DNA of 64,000 nucleotides. Source: Alphaproteobacteria bacterium. GTDB lineage: Bacteria > Pseudomonadota > Alphaproteobacteria > Bin95. The first letter of the stretch is position 1; every line of letters starts with the position of its first letter. The position numbers were made by a program, and so were the translations under genes. The stretch spans positions 62,001-126,000 of the forward strand of contig JACKII010000005.1 in the NCBI GenBank assembly GCA_020638555.1, read 5' to 3'. The notes beneath the pieces were generated by a model. That model had not been told where the DNA came from. It ran no database searches and saw only the letters and a program-made list of their open reading frames with translations. Positions 34,163 through 42,618 of the stretch are shown piece by piece.

Positions 34163-35248
34163 TCACAAGCCCGGCAGTTCCCGCCGCGTATGGGCAAGCC
34201 GCGCCAGCTTCGACCAGTCGACGCACGCCGCCGCGTTGCGGCCGGCGGGCAGGGTCAGCCGGCCGTCGCCGATGGCCAGCGGCTCCGTCAGATAGTGGTC
34301 GGCCAGTTCCCGGTGGAAATCCAGCTCGGCCGAGATCAGCCGGTCCGGATGCGGCAGGCTTGCGGCGAGGCGCAATTGCACCAGCGCGCCCAGCGGCCCC
34401 TCGGCCGAGGTGCCGATGCAGATGGCAGCGGCCATGTCCGCCACCGTTTCCGCCTCGGAGAGGCCCATGCGGGTCGGCTTCACCGAGAAATGGGTGGCGC
34501 CGCGGTCCTGGAAGGCGCGGACGGCATCGACCGCCTTGCCCGCCTTGTCGACCAGCAGCGGCACCTTCGCGCCGCGGATCAGCCGCTCCGCCGCCGCGTC
34601 GGGGGCGAGCGGGCACGGGTCCTCGGAGAACACCACGCCCAGGTCGGCCAGGATCGCGTCCAGTGCCGGCACGTCCGCGGCGGTGTAGGCGCCGTTGGCG
34701 TCGGCGGTGAGCAAGGCTCCCTCCCCCACCGCCGCGCGGATGGCGGCGATGGCGGCGCGGTCGGCCTCCAGGCCCTGGCCGGTCTTGATCTTGAAGGCGG
34801 CGGTGCCGGTCTCGTCGCGGGAGCGGCGGGCGGCGGCGCCCATCTTCGCCGGCGTGTCGCGGTTCAGCACCGTGGCGTTGGCGATGGCCGCCGGCCTTGA
34901 CGGTCCGGCCCAGTTCAGGTCGCGCCAGGCATTGTCGAGCAGCACCTGCAAGCCGTTCGGCCCGGCGATGGAGCGGGCGAGCCGGGCGCCGGCCGTGGCG
35001 TCGGCCGCATCGGCGCCGGCGATCAGGGGCGCGCCCATCTCCGCGCACGCCGCCAGCAGCACGCCCTGGGTGGCGCCGTTCCAGGCCGGCTTGCACACCA
35101 CCTCGGCCGCGCCCTCGCGCCCGGCCTCGTCGGTCAGGCGCAGCACGACATAATGGCTTTCGCTCTCGCTGCCGCCGATGGTCCAGAACTTGGCCTCGGC
35201 ATAGGCGAGCGAGACGGCATAGGCCTCGGCGCGGACGATTTTGGTCAT
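34163..35248 (-). CDS. Mandelate racemase/muconate lactonizing enzyme family protein
   Basis: Enolase-superfamily enzyme of 361 residues. The KxK motif is FKIKTGQG, the metal ligands read TADANGAY, FSEDPC and LVDKAGK, and the C-terminal lysine segment is HFSVKPTRMGL. The N-terminal capping domain covers about 1-120. The reaction may be a cycloisomerase, racemase or dehydratase on a carboxylate. Start chosen at MTKIVRAEAYAV; the longer frame to 35353 runs into a repeat element. Confidence 0.86.
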   Translation of the reverse strand: MTKIVRAEAYAVSLAYAEAKFWTIGGSESESHYVVLRLTDEAGREGAAEVVCKPAWNGATQGVLLAACAEMGAPLIAGADAADATAGARLARSIAGPNGLQVLLDNAWRDLNWAGPSRPAAIANATVLNRDTPAKMGAAARRSRDETGTAAFKIKTGQGLEADRAAIAAIRAAVGEGALLTADANGAYTAADVPALDAILADLGVVFSEDPCPLAPDAAAERLIRGAKVPLLVDKAGKAVDAVRAFQDRGATHFSVKPTRMGLSEAETVADMAAAICIGTSAEGPLGALVQLRLAASLPHPDRLISAELDFHRELADHYLTEPLAIGDGRLTLPAGRNAAACVDWSKLARLAHTRRELPGL

Positions 35249-35290
35249 GGGAGCGGCTCCGCTGATCGGTTGGTGACGGGTGCCCCTTGC

Positions 35291-35402
35291 TCGGCGCAAT
35301 TGCGAGTGGGCAAGGCCCGCGTGGCAATCCAGAAAAGCCGCGCGACCGGGCACGAAAGGCCGGTCCGGATTGCCACGGCGGCTCTGCCGCCTCGCAATGA
35401 CG
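35291..35402. repeat. Dispersed palindromic element of the CGTCATTGCGAGG type
   Basis: Outer arms TTGCGAG (35300-35306) and CTCGCAATGACG (35391-35402), and inner arms CGTGGCAATCC (35320-35330) and GGATTGCCACG (35367-35377), would form one long hairpin. The wording matches the small intergenic element common in many proteobacterial genomes. It fills the 175-bp gap before the alcohol dehydrogenase gene. Confidence 0.75.
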
Positions 35403-35423
35403 CCAGGGGGGAAGCGGGCCGCC

Positions 35424-36482
35424 CTAGCCGTTCGGCAGGATCACCGCCTTGCCGGTGGTCTGGGTGTCGAACAGCTTGTAGGCTTCCTCCGCCTGGTCCA
35501 GGCGCCAGCGGTGGGTGAACAACTTGTCGACGGCGATGTCATGGTCGGCGACGAATTCCGCGCACTCCGCCTGCCCCTGTTTCGAGAAGGTCCAGGAGCC
35601 GACCAGCGTCACCTGCCGGCGCAGGATGTCGTTGGAGACGTCGAACTCGACCATGCCGCGCTCGCCGACAAAGCAGGCCGTGCCCCAGGAGCGCACCGCC
35701 TGCACCGCCGCCCGCCGCGCCGTCGGCGCCGAGGAGCAATCCAGCGTCTTCTGCGCACCCTCGCCATGGGTCAGGTCGCGGATCGCCTCGACCGGATCGT
35801 TGGCGAGCGCGTCGATGGTGATATGGGCGCCGAATTCCTTGGCCAGTTCGCGCCGCTCTTCCGAGACGTCGAGCGCGATCACCCTTGCCCCCATGGCCAC
35901 CGCCAGCTGGGTCGCGGAGAGGCCGACCGGGCCCTGGCCGAAAATGGCGATGGTCTCGCCGCCTTCCAGGTGCAGGCGCTTCAAGGCACCCCAGGCGGTG
36001 CCGGTGCCGCAGGAGATGGCCGCGCCGGTCTCGAACGACAGCGCGTCCGGCAGCGGAATCAGCGTGTGCGCCGGCACCTTCATATAGTTGGCATGGCCGC
36101 CATGGCCGCCGGAGCCATAGACCGTGGTGCCTTCCAGACACATCTGAGTCCAGCCGCCGCGGCAGTGCTTGCAACCGCCGCAGCCGTCGTAATGGTGGTC
36201 CATGACGCGCTGGCCGATGCGCGCCTGCTTCTCGCTCACACCCTCGCCGACGGCGACGACGACGCCGCACGGCTCGTGCCCGGCGATGACGCCGGACATG
36301 CGGCGCACGCCGCCGGTGACGGCGCCGCCTTCCGGCTGTTTCGGCGCGCGGTACTGGTGCAGGTCGCTGCCGCACATGCCGGAGGCCTTGATTTCCAGCA
36401 CCACCTCTCCCGGGCCGGGGGTGGGATCGGGAAACTCTCGGATTTCCAGCGTCCGGTCGCCGGTGAACACCACGCCTTTCAT
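35424..36482 (-). CDS. Zinc-dependent alcohol dehydrogenase family protein
   Basis: Medium-chain dehydrogenase of 352 residues. Catalytic zinc ligands: GMCGSDLHQY and AGHEPCGVV. The structural zinc site is CGGCKHCRGGWTQMC (four cysteines). The Rossmann motif is IFGQGPVGLSATQLAVAMGA. Probably a threonine- or polyol-dehydrogenase-like member. Divergent promoter not evident; the gene starts 144 bp from the folate gene stop. Confidence 0.92.
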   Translation of the reverse strand: MKGVVFTGDRTLEIREFPDPTPGPGEVVLEIKASGMCGSDLHQYRAPKQPEGGAVTGGVRRMSGVIAGHEPCGVVVAVGEGVSEKQARIGQRVMDHHYDGCGGCKHCRGGWTQMCLEGTTVYGSGGHGGHANYMKVPAHTLIPLPDALSFETGAAISCGTGTAWGALKRLHLEGGETIAIFGQGPVGLSATQLAVAMGARVIALDVSEERRELAKEFGAHITIDALANDPVEAIRDLTHGEGAQKTLDCSSAPTARRAAVQAVRSWGTACFVGERGMVEFDVSNDILRRQVTLVGSWTFSKQGQAECAEFVADHDIAVDKLFTHRWRLDQAEEAYKLFDTQTTGKAVILPNG

Positions 36483-36626
36483 GGGGCGTATCCTCCTTCA
36501 CTGGGATTTGTCGGTTGCCCCAGCCTATCACAGGGCGGGCAGGCGGGAAGGCGCATTGTTGCCCCCACGCGGAGCGCCGGCGACCGCGCGTGCGGGTCAT
36601 CCCTCCCGGCCGGCTCCCGCAGCCGG

Positions 36627-37190
36627 TCAGGCCGGCGGGGGACGGTGCCAGATCACCGCGCGCTCGGTCACGATCGCATCCATGGGGATGTCGTGCGGCT
36701 CGGGCGCGATGGTGGGCAAACGGGTCTCGCTCCAGCCGACACCGACGGCCAGCGGCCGCGGCACCATGGCCGCCAGGGTGCGGTCGTAATAACCGCCGCC
36801 ATTGCCGAGGCGATAGCCGGCTTCATCGAAGCCGAGGCACGGGATCAGCAGGATGTCCGGCGTCACGGTCTCGGCCGTGACCGGCACCGGAATCTCCCAC
36901 ACGCCGGGGCGCAGGACACAGCCGGGCGTCCAGGGACGGAAGATCAGGGGCCGGCCGCGCACGGTTTCCGGCAGGGCCGCGCGCGCGCCGGCGGCAACCC
37001 AGCGGCCGGCGGCCTCGCGCAGGTCGGGCTCGCCCGCCATGGGCCAGGTGAAGGCAAACCGGGCCGAGCGCAGCTGCGGCAGCGCCCGGTCCAGGCGCGC
37101 GGCGATGTCCGCCGACGCCGCGGCAATCCAGTCCGGCGACAAGTCCCGGCGCATGGCGCGCAGGCGCTGGCGGGTTTCGCGACGGTTCAT
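36627..37190 (-). CDS. 5-formyltetrahydrofolate cyclo-ligase
   Basis: 187-residue enzyme that converts 5-formyl-THF to 5,10-methenyl-THF with ATP. The signature GYRLGNGGGYYDRTLA is clear; PDILLIPCLGFD precedes it, and WSETRLPTIAPEPHDIPMDAIVTE follows. N-terminal RQRLRAMRRDLSP is typical. It starts inside the mnmA stop (ATGA overlap), last gene of the sulfur-transfer operon. No 6S RNA was seen next to it, although the two are often linked. Confidence 0.93.
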   Translation of the reverse strand: MNRRETRQRLRAMRRDLSPDWIAAASADIAARLDRALPQLRSARFAFTWPMAGEPDLREAAGRWVAAGARAALPETVRGRPLIFRPWTPGCVLRPGVWEIPVPVTAETVTPDILLIPCLGFDEAGYRLGNGGGYYDRTLAAMVPRPLAVGVGWSETRLPTIAPEPHDIPMDAIVTERAVIWHRPPPA

Positions 37191-38347
37191 GCCGGCGGTT
37201 CCTCCGCGGTGCCGGCGATCCAGCCGCCGCCCAGCACCCGGCTGCCGGCATAGGCGACGCAGGCCTGGCCGGGAGAGACGCCGAATTCCGGCGCCTCCAG
37301 CACGACATGCGCACCGCCGGCGCCATCGCCGCGGATGCTGGCGGCGACCGCCGCCATGGTCGAGCGCAGCTTGACCCGGCAGGCCACCGGCTCCGGCCCC
37401 AGCGGCGCATCGCCCAGCCAGTTGACCTCGCCCACCCGGATATAGCGCCGGCCGAGCGCGCTTTTCGGCCCCACCACCACCCGGCGCGTGGCCGCATCGA
37501 GCCGCAGCACGTAGAGCGGTTCCCCCGTGCCGTCGGTGTTGCCCAGGTTCAGGCCGCGGCGCTGGCCGATGGTGAAGTGCAGAATGCCCTTGTGCCGGCC
37601 CAGCACCTGGCCGTCGCGGTCGACGATGTCGCCCGGCTCCGCCGCGCCGGGGCGCAGCTTCTCCACCACCTGGGCGTAGGAGCCGTTGGGCACGAAACAG
37701 ATATCCTGGCTGTCCGGCTTGGCCGCCACCGGCAGGCCGAACCGCTCCGCCAGCGCGCGGGTTTCGGTCTTGGGCAGGCCGCCCAGCGGAAAGCGCAGAA
37801 AGTCCAGTTGCTCGCCCGTGGTGGCGAACAGGAAATAGGACTGGTCGCGGCTCGGATCGAGCGCGGCGTGCAGTTCCGGCCCGTGTGCGCCGTCGATCCG
37901 GCGAATGTAGTGGCCGGTCACCAGCGCATCCGCCTCCAGGTCGCGGGCCGTGGCCAGCAGGTCGCGGAATTTCACGGTCTGGTTGCAGCGCACGCAGGGA
38001 ATCGGCGTCTCGCCGCGCAGATAGGCGTCGGCGAAGTCGTCGATCACGCTCTGGCGAAACCGGGATTCATAGTCCAGCACATAATGCGGAATGCCGATGG
38101 CGTCGGCGACGTTGCGGGCGTCGCGGATGTCCTGGCCGGCGCAGCAGGCGCCCTTGCGCTCGACCGCGGCGCCGTGGTCGTAGAGTTGCAGCGTGATGCC
38201 GATGGTCTCGTAGCCGGCGGCGGCCACCAGCGCCGCCGCGACCGAACTGTCGACCCCGCCCGACATGGCCACGACCACCCGTCCCTGGCCCGGCGGCTTG
38301 CCGAGGCCGAGGTCGAGGCGGGGCCGGTCCTGAAGCGCCAGGCTCAT
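37187..38347 (-). CDS. mnmA: tRNA-specific 2-thiouridylase MnmA
   Basis: Transfers sulfur to U34 of Glu/Gln/Lys tRNAs. 386 residues. The PP-loop is VVVAMSGGVDSSVAAALV. The first catalytic cysteine lies in PIPCVRCNQTVKF and the second in DSQDICFVPNGSYA, the expected pair. GHYIRR and KGILHFTIGQRRGL follow, and a C-terminal beta-barrel ends the protein. The sulfur source is presumably the cysteine desulfurase encoded upstream in the same operon. ATGA overlap with tenA. Confidence 0.96.
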   Translation of the reverse strand: MSLALQDRPRLDLGLGKPPGQGRVVVAMSGGVDSSVAAALVAAAGYETIGITLQLYDHGAAVERKGACCAGQDIRDARNVADAIGIPHYVLDYESRFRQSVIDDFADAYLRGETPIPCVRCNQTVKFRDLLATARDLEADALVTGHYIRRIDGAHGPELHAALDPSRDQSYFLFATTGEQLDFLRFPLGGLPKTETRALAERFGLPVAAKPDSQDICFVPNGSYAQVVEKLRPGAAEPGDIVDRDGQVLGRHKGILHFTIGQRRGLNLGNTDGTGEPLYVLRLDAATRRVVVGPKSALGRRYIRVGEVNWLGDAPLGPEPVACRVKLRSTMAAVAASIRGDGAGGAHVVLEAPEFGVSPGQACVAYAGSRVLGGGWIAGTAEEPPA

Positions 38348-39012
38348 CCCCTGAGCCCCATGTCCCAAAAGGCGGTTTCCAGGCGCGTCGCCTCGCCGAA
38401 GGTCGCCGCCAGCGCCTCGAACCGGCCCTCGCCGCTGCGCCGGGCCATCAGCCGGTCCATATGCTTGACCTGGCGGCGGGCGGCGGCCTGATAGTCGTCG
38501 CTGGCGTACATCTCGATCCAGGCGCGGTAGGGATTGCCCTCGATCCGGCCCTTGCTCGCCAGCATGGAGCCGATCTCCGCATAGCCGACAATGCAGGGCG
38601 CCAGCGCCACGTGCAGGTCCAGCACGTCGCCGGCATTGCCCGCCTCCAGCACATAGCGGGTGTAGGCCATGGTTTCCATGGCTTCCGGCTCCGCCGCCAT
38701 ATCCGCCTCGGACAGGCCCCATTCGGCGCAGAACGCGACGTGGAGGCGCATCTCCGTATCGGCGATGGTGTGCAGCCCGTCGGCGGCCTGCCGGATATCC
38801 GCCAGATCGCGCGACTTGTAGGCCGCCAGCGCATAGGCGCGGGCGAAATGGATCAGGAACAGGTAATCCTGCACCAGATAGCGCCGGAAGCAGTCCTGCG
38901 GCAGGGTGCCGGCGCCCAGGCGCTCCACGAAGGCGTGGCCGACATAGGCGTGCCAGTCCGGGCGCACGGCGGCGCGCAGGCGGGCGAACAGGCTGTCGGC
39001 GGCGAACAGCAT
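38344..39012 (-). CDS. TenA family protein (aminopyrimidine aminohydrolase/thiaminase II-like)
   Basis: 222-residue all-helical protein. FRRYLVQDYLFLIHFARAYALAA is the N-terminal TenA signature, ALAPCIVGYAEIG carries the conserved active-site cysteine, and NPYRAWIEMYASDDYQ follows. TenA salvages the thiamine pyrimidine moiety or acts as thiaminase. Between fdx (6-bp gap) and mnmA (4-bp overlap). Confidence 0.9.
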   Translation of the reverse strand: MLFAADSLFARLRAAVRPDWHAYVGHAFVERLGAGTLPQDCFRRYLVQDYLFLIHFARAYALAAYKSRDLADIRQAADGLHTIADTEMRLHVAFCAEWGLSEADMAAEPEAMETMAYTRYVLEAGNAGDVLDLHVALAPCIVGYAEIGSMLASKGRIEGNPYRAWIEMYASDDYQAAARRQVKHMDRLMARRSGEGRFEALAATFGEATRLETAFWDMGLRG

Positions 39013-39018
39013 CGGGCG

Positions 39019-39348
39019 TTATCCCAGCATGTTGCGGGTTTCGGCGGGCAGGGTCACGACCAGACCGTCCAGTTCCTCCGTCAGGATGATCTGACAGCCG
39101 AGCCGCGACGTCTCGGTCAGGCCGAAGGCGAGGTCGAGCATATCCTCTTCGTCTTCGGAGGCCTCGTCCAGCATGTCGAACCATTCCGGATCGACGATGA
39201 CGTGGCAGGTCGAACAGGCGAGCGACCCCTCGCAGGCGCCCTCGATATCGAGATTGTACCGGCGGGCGATTTCCAGGAGGGACAGGCCCGCCGGCGGCTC
39301 CAGCGTGGTGCGCTCGCCGGTCGGGGAAATAAAGGTAATCTTTGGCAT
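39019..39348 (-). CDS. fdx: ISC-type [2Fe-2S] ferredoxin
   Basis: 109-residue adrenodoxin-like ferredoxin. The cluster cysteines are GACEGSLACSTCHVIV plus SRLGCQIILTEELDG. The segment MLDEASEDEEDMLDLAFGLT is the acidic partner-binding helix of ISC/adrenodoxin ferredoxins. Starts at MPKITFISP. Lies next to two desulfurase genes, so it most likely donates electrons for Fe-S assembly. Confidence 0.93.
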   Translation of the reverse strand: MPKITFISPTGERTTLEPPAGLSLLEIARRYNLDIEGACEGSLACSTCHVIVDPEWFDMLDEASEDEEDMLDLAFGLTETSRLGCQIILTEELDGLVVTLPAETRNMLG

Positions 39349-39409
39349 ACCGCCTCCATAGCCGCAATGCACGCCGGCCCGCAAGCACGGCGTCGCCGCG
39401 CCGGCTCCG

Positions 39410-40582
39410 CTATTCGGCCGCAGGCCGCGCCTGTTGCAGGGTACGGGCCGCCGCGATCAGGGATTCCGCCGCCCGGTCCACCTCCGCCCCGGTCGTCGGC
39501 CGCCCCAGCGCCAACCGGACCGAGGCGCGGGCGTCGGCCTCCGACAGCCCCAGTGCGGCCAGCACATAGGACGGCTCCACCGCCGCCGAAGAGCATGCGG
39601 ACCCGGTCGAAAGCGCCAGGTCCGGCACGGCTTTCAGCAATTCCTGGGCGTCCACGCCCGGAAAGGTCAGGTTCAGATTGTGCGGCAGGCGGTGCTCCCG
39701 GCTGCCGTTCACCCGCACCGCCGGCAGGGCCTGGCGGATGGTCTGCAACAAGCGGTCGCTGAGCGCGCCCAGGCGCTCGGCATCGGCGGCCATATCCCCG
39801 CCGGCGATGCGCGCCGCCTCGCCCAGGCCGATGCAGAGCGGCGCCGGCAGCGTGCCGGAGCGCAGGCCCCGTTCCTGGCCGCCGCCATGGAACAACGGCT
39901 CCAGCCGCACCCGCGGCCGGCGGCGGACATAAAGCGCACCGATGCCTTTGGGACCATAGACCTTGTGGCCGGACACGCTGAGCAGGTCGATGTTCAGCGC
40001 ATCGACGTCCAGCGGCACCTTGCCGAAGGCCTGGGCCGCGTCGGTGTGGAACCAGGCCCCGTTCTCGCGGCAGAGCGCGCCGATCGCGGCCAGGGGCTGC
40101 AACACGCCGATCTCGTTGTTGGCCGCCATGATCGAAACCAGGGCGGTGTTCTCGGTGACGGTGCGGGCCAACAGGTCCAGGTCGACCAGGCCGTCCGGCT
40201 GCACCGGTAGGATGTCGACCGTGAGCCCCTCGCGCTGCAACTGGCGCACGCATTCCAGCACGCATTTGTGCTCGGTCGCCAGCGTAACGACATGGCTGCG
40301 CGGCTTCGGCGCCCTGGCCCGGAAGCGCCCGGCGCCCAGGATCGCCATGTTGTTCGCCTCGGTCGCACCGGAGGTGAACACCACCTCCCGCGCCTCGGCG
40401 CCGATCAGCCGGGCGATTTCCGCACGTGCCGATTCAACCTTCGCTTCGACCGCCCGGCCAAGCGCGTGTTCGACCGAGTGCGGGTTGGCGAACCGTTCGC
40501 TGAAATAGGGCAGCATCACCGCCAGCACGCGCGGGTCGGTCGGCGTCGTCGCCTGATAGTCGAGATAGATGGCCTGGGTCAT
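39410..40582 (-). CDS. Cysteine desulfurase (IscS-like)
   Basis: PLP enzyme that turns cysteine into alanine and enzyme-bound persulfide. 390 residues. MTQAIYLDYQATTPTDPRV is the N-terminal signature, ATEHKCVLECVRQLQ holds the PLP-stacking histidine, and SVSGHKVYGPKG the PLP lysine. The catalytic cysteine loop is STGSACSSAAVEPS. Close to classic IscS in its HK and SACSS motifs. Second desulfurase gene of the operon. Confidence 0.93.
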   Translation of the reverse strand: MTQAIYLDYQATTPTDPRVLAVMLPYFSERFANPHSVEHALGRAVEAKVESARAEIARLIGAEAREVVFTSGATEANNMAILGAGRFRARAPKPRSHVVTLATEHKCVLECVRQLQREGLTVDILPVQPDGLVDLDLLARTVTENTALVSIMAANNEIGVLQPLAAIGALCRENGAWFHTDAAQAFGKVPLDVDALNIDLLSVSGHKVYGPKGIGALYVRRRPRVRLEPLFHGGGQERGLRSGTLPAPLCIGLGEAARIAGGDMAADAERLGALSDRLLQTIRQALPAVRVNGSREHRLPHNLNLTFPGVDAQELLKAVPDLALSTGSACSSAAVEPSYVLAALGLSEADARASVRLALGRPTTGAEVDRAAESLIAAARTLQQARPAAE

Positions 40583-40626
40583 GACACAGCAACACATAGG
40601 GCCGCCGAGGCCGACTGTCACCCGTC

Positions 40627-41727
40627 TCACGCGGCCCGTTTGCGCGCAAAAAGCTGTTTCCACGCCCGCGCAAAAGCGTCGATCTCGTCTGCGGTCGTCT
40701 CGGTGCCGAAGCTGACGCGGATGGCGCTGGCGGCCAGGTCCGGGGCGACGCCCATCGCCGCCAGCACCGGGCTTGCCTGCACCTTGCCGCTGGAACAGGC
40801 CGAGCCGGCGCTGACGCAGAAGCCGGCCAGGTCGAACGCCATCACCTGGGTTTCCGCCGGCACCCCCGGCATGGCGAGGCAGACCGTGTTGGCGAGCCGC
40901 GGCGCCTGTTCTCCGAACACCCGCGCCTCGCTCCGAACCGCCGCCTCCAGCCGCTGCCGCAGCGCCCGTTGCCGCTCCGCATCGGCCAGCATCGCCGCCA
41001 GATGGTCGAGCGCCGCGCCGAAGCCGGCAATCCCCGCCAGATTCTCGGTGCCGGGCCGCCGGCCCTGCTCCTGCCCGCCGGCCGCGCGGTTGGCCGCCAG
41101 TTCGAGCCCCGGCCGCAGCACCAGCGCCCCCACCCCGGCCGGCCCGCCGATCTTGTGGGCGGACACGGTGAGCAGGTCGGCGCCCAGCGCCGCCAGATCC
41201 ACCGGCAGCTTGCCCAGCCCCTGGACCGCGTCGCAATGCAGCAGCGCCCCGGCGGCATGCGCGATGGCAGCCGCCTCGGCCACGGGCTGGATCACGCCGG
41301 TCTCGTTGTTGGCCAGCATGATCGAGACCAAAACGCCCGCGCCGCCGCCCGCCAACGCCGCCTCGAGCCGCGCCAAATCGACCCGCCCGGAGGCATCCAC
41401 CGGCAGCCGATGCCCGCTCGCACAGAAGGCCGCGACCGAGGGATGTTCGACCGCGCTCGCCAGCAAGCGCCCCCGCCCGGCGCCGGTCAGCGCCAGCCGG
41501 TTGGCCTCCGTGCCGCCGCTGGTGAAGACGATGTCGGCCGCCCGCGCGCCCAGCGCAGCCGCCAGTTGCGCCCGCACCGCCTCGATCCGGCGGCGGGCCG
41601 CGCGGCCGCGCTGGTGTACCGACGACGCATTGCCACCGAGCCGCACGGCATCCGCCATGGCCTCCGCAACGCCCGGCTTTGCCGGCGCGGTGGCGTTGTG
41701 GTCGAGATAGGCGGCGTCGCGGGTCAT
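40627..41727 (-). CDS. Cysteine desulfurase (NifS-like)
   Basis: Second fold-type I cysteine desulfurase, 366 residues. AAYLDHNATAPAKPGV, SAVEHPSVAAF (PLP-stacking histidine), TVSAHKIGGPAGVG (PLP lysine) and SAGSACSSGKVQAS (catalytic cysteine loop) are all present. First gene of the nifS-iscS-fdx-tenA-mnmA-cyclo-ligase operon. Starts at 41733 or 41766 are possible, but a good promoter overlaps them, so 41727 is preferred. Confidence 0.9.
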   Translation of the reverse strand: MTRDAAYLDHNATAPAKPGVAEAMADAVRLGGNASSVHQRGRAARRRIEAVRAQLAAALGARAADIVFTSGGTEANRLALTGAGRGRLLASAVEHPSVAAFCASGHRLPVDASGRVDLARLEAALAGGGAGVLVSIMLANNETGVIQPVAEAAAIAHAAGALLHCDAVQGLGKLPVDLAALGADLLTVSAHKIGGPAGVGALVLRPGLELAANRAAGGQEQGRRPGTENLAGIAGFGAALDHLAAMLADAERQRALRQRLEAAVRSEARVFGEQAPRLANTVCLAMPGVPAETQVMAFDLAGFCVSAGSACSSGKVQASPVLAAMGVAPDLAASAIRVSFGTETTADEIDAFARAWKQLFARKRAA

Positions 41728-41736
41728 TGACATGCA

Positions 41737-41766
41737 ATTGTATCGTAAAGTCGTTTTCACGTGCAA
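41737..41766 (-). promoter_or_regulatory. Candidate promoter of the sulfur-transfer operon
   Basis: Minus strand: TTGCAC (41766-41761), 18-bp spacer, TACAAT (41742-41737). Predicted start near 41730, so the mRNA would have almost no leader before the ATG at 41727. The region is markedly AT-richer than its surroundings. No convincing IscR or Rrf2-type site was seen by eye. Confidence 0.45.
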
Positions 41767-41897
41767 TTTTCGAAGTGCGTGCTATATATTTCCGTTTACA
41801 GTAAGGCGAAAACCCTCATGCCGCGCCGGCGTTCCAATCGCAGGGCGCGCGTGTCGCTATTGCGCAGCAACCCAATAAAGGGATCGAGCAAAGCCCT

Positions 41898-42563
41898 ATG
41901 CCTGAGGTCATCTTTAACGGACCGGACGGCCGCCTGGAAGGCCGGTATCACCATTACGCCGATGAAAACGGCCCACTTGCGGTGATTTTGCATCCGCACC
42001 CGCAGCACGGCGGCACCATGAACAACCGGGTGGTGTACGAGCTGTTCCAGATTTTCAAACGCCGCGGGTTTTCCGTCTTGCGGTTCAACTTCCGCGGCGT
42101 CGGCCGCAGCCAGGGCGCCTACAGCCGGGGCGAAGGCGAACTGTCCGATGCCGCGGCGGCGCTGGACTGGATGCAGTCGCTGAAGCCGGACGCGAAGAAT
42201 GTCTGGGTGGCCGGCTACTCGTTCGGCGCCTGGATCGGCATGCAGTTGCTGATGCGGCGGCCGGAGATCGGCGGTTTCCTCTCCATCGGTGCGCCGGCCA
42301 ACATTTACGACTTCTCCTTCCTGGCGCCCTGCCCGTCCTCCGGCCTGTTCCTGCATGCCGGCCAGGACGAAATCGTCCAGGAGGACGCGGTGAAGAAACT
42401 GGTGGAGAAGCTGCGCGCCCAGCGTGGCATTTCCATCGACTTCGAGCGCATTCCCGGCGCGACCCACACCTTCGGCAACCATATGGAGCCCATGGTGAAG
42501 TCGGTGGAACGCTATCTCGACAAGCGCGAGGCCGAACGCGCCGCGGAAGAAGAGGCGGCCTAG
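41898..42563 (+). CDS. Alpha/beta hydrolase
   Basis: 221-residue hydrolase. AVILHPHPQHGGTMNN and FNFRGVGRSQG are the oxyanion/N-terminal signature. The nucleophile elbow is VAGYSFGAWIGMQ (GxSxG), HAGQDEIVQ carries the acid, and ATHTFGNH the histidine. This compact family is common upstream of desulfurase/suf loci in alphaproteobacteria. Divergent from the sulfur operon. The substrate is unknown. A C-terminal Glu/Ala tail ends the protein. Confidence 0.88.
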   Translation: MPEVIFNGPDGRLEGRYHHYADENGPLAVILHPHPQHGGTMNNRVVYELFQIFKRRGFSVLRFNFRGVGRSQGAYSRGEGELSDAAAALDWMQSLKPDAKNVWVAGYSFGAWIGMQLLMRRPEIGGFLSIGAPANIYDFSFLAPCPSSGLFLHAGQDEIVQEDAVKKLVEKLRAQRGISIDFERIPGATHTFGNHMEPMVKSVERYLDKREAERAAEEEAA

Positions 42564-42618
42564 GCCGGCCCCCTTCCCTCCCGGTTGACGCAGAGACGGC
42601 GGTCGGTGTGAGACAGAC

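Noticed and set aside
36483..36626. 6S RNA next to the 5-formyl-THF cyclo-ligase gene
   Set aside because: The 144-bp gap is downstream of the gene and shows no long bulged hairpin of 6S type.
42564..42618. Cobalamin riboswitch upstream of the BtuF-like gene
   Set aside because: The gap is only 55 bp, too short, and no B12-box-like sequence is seen.
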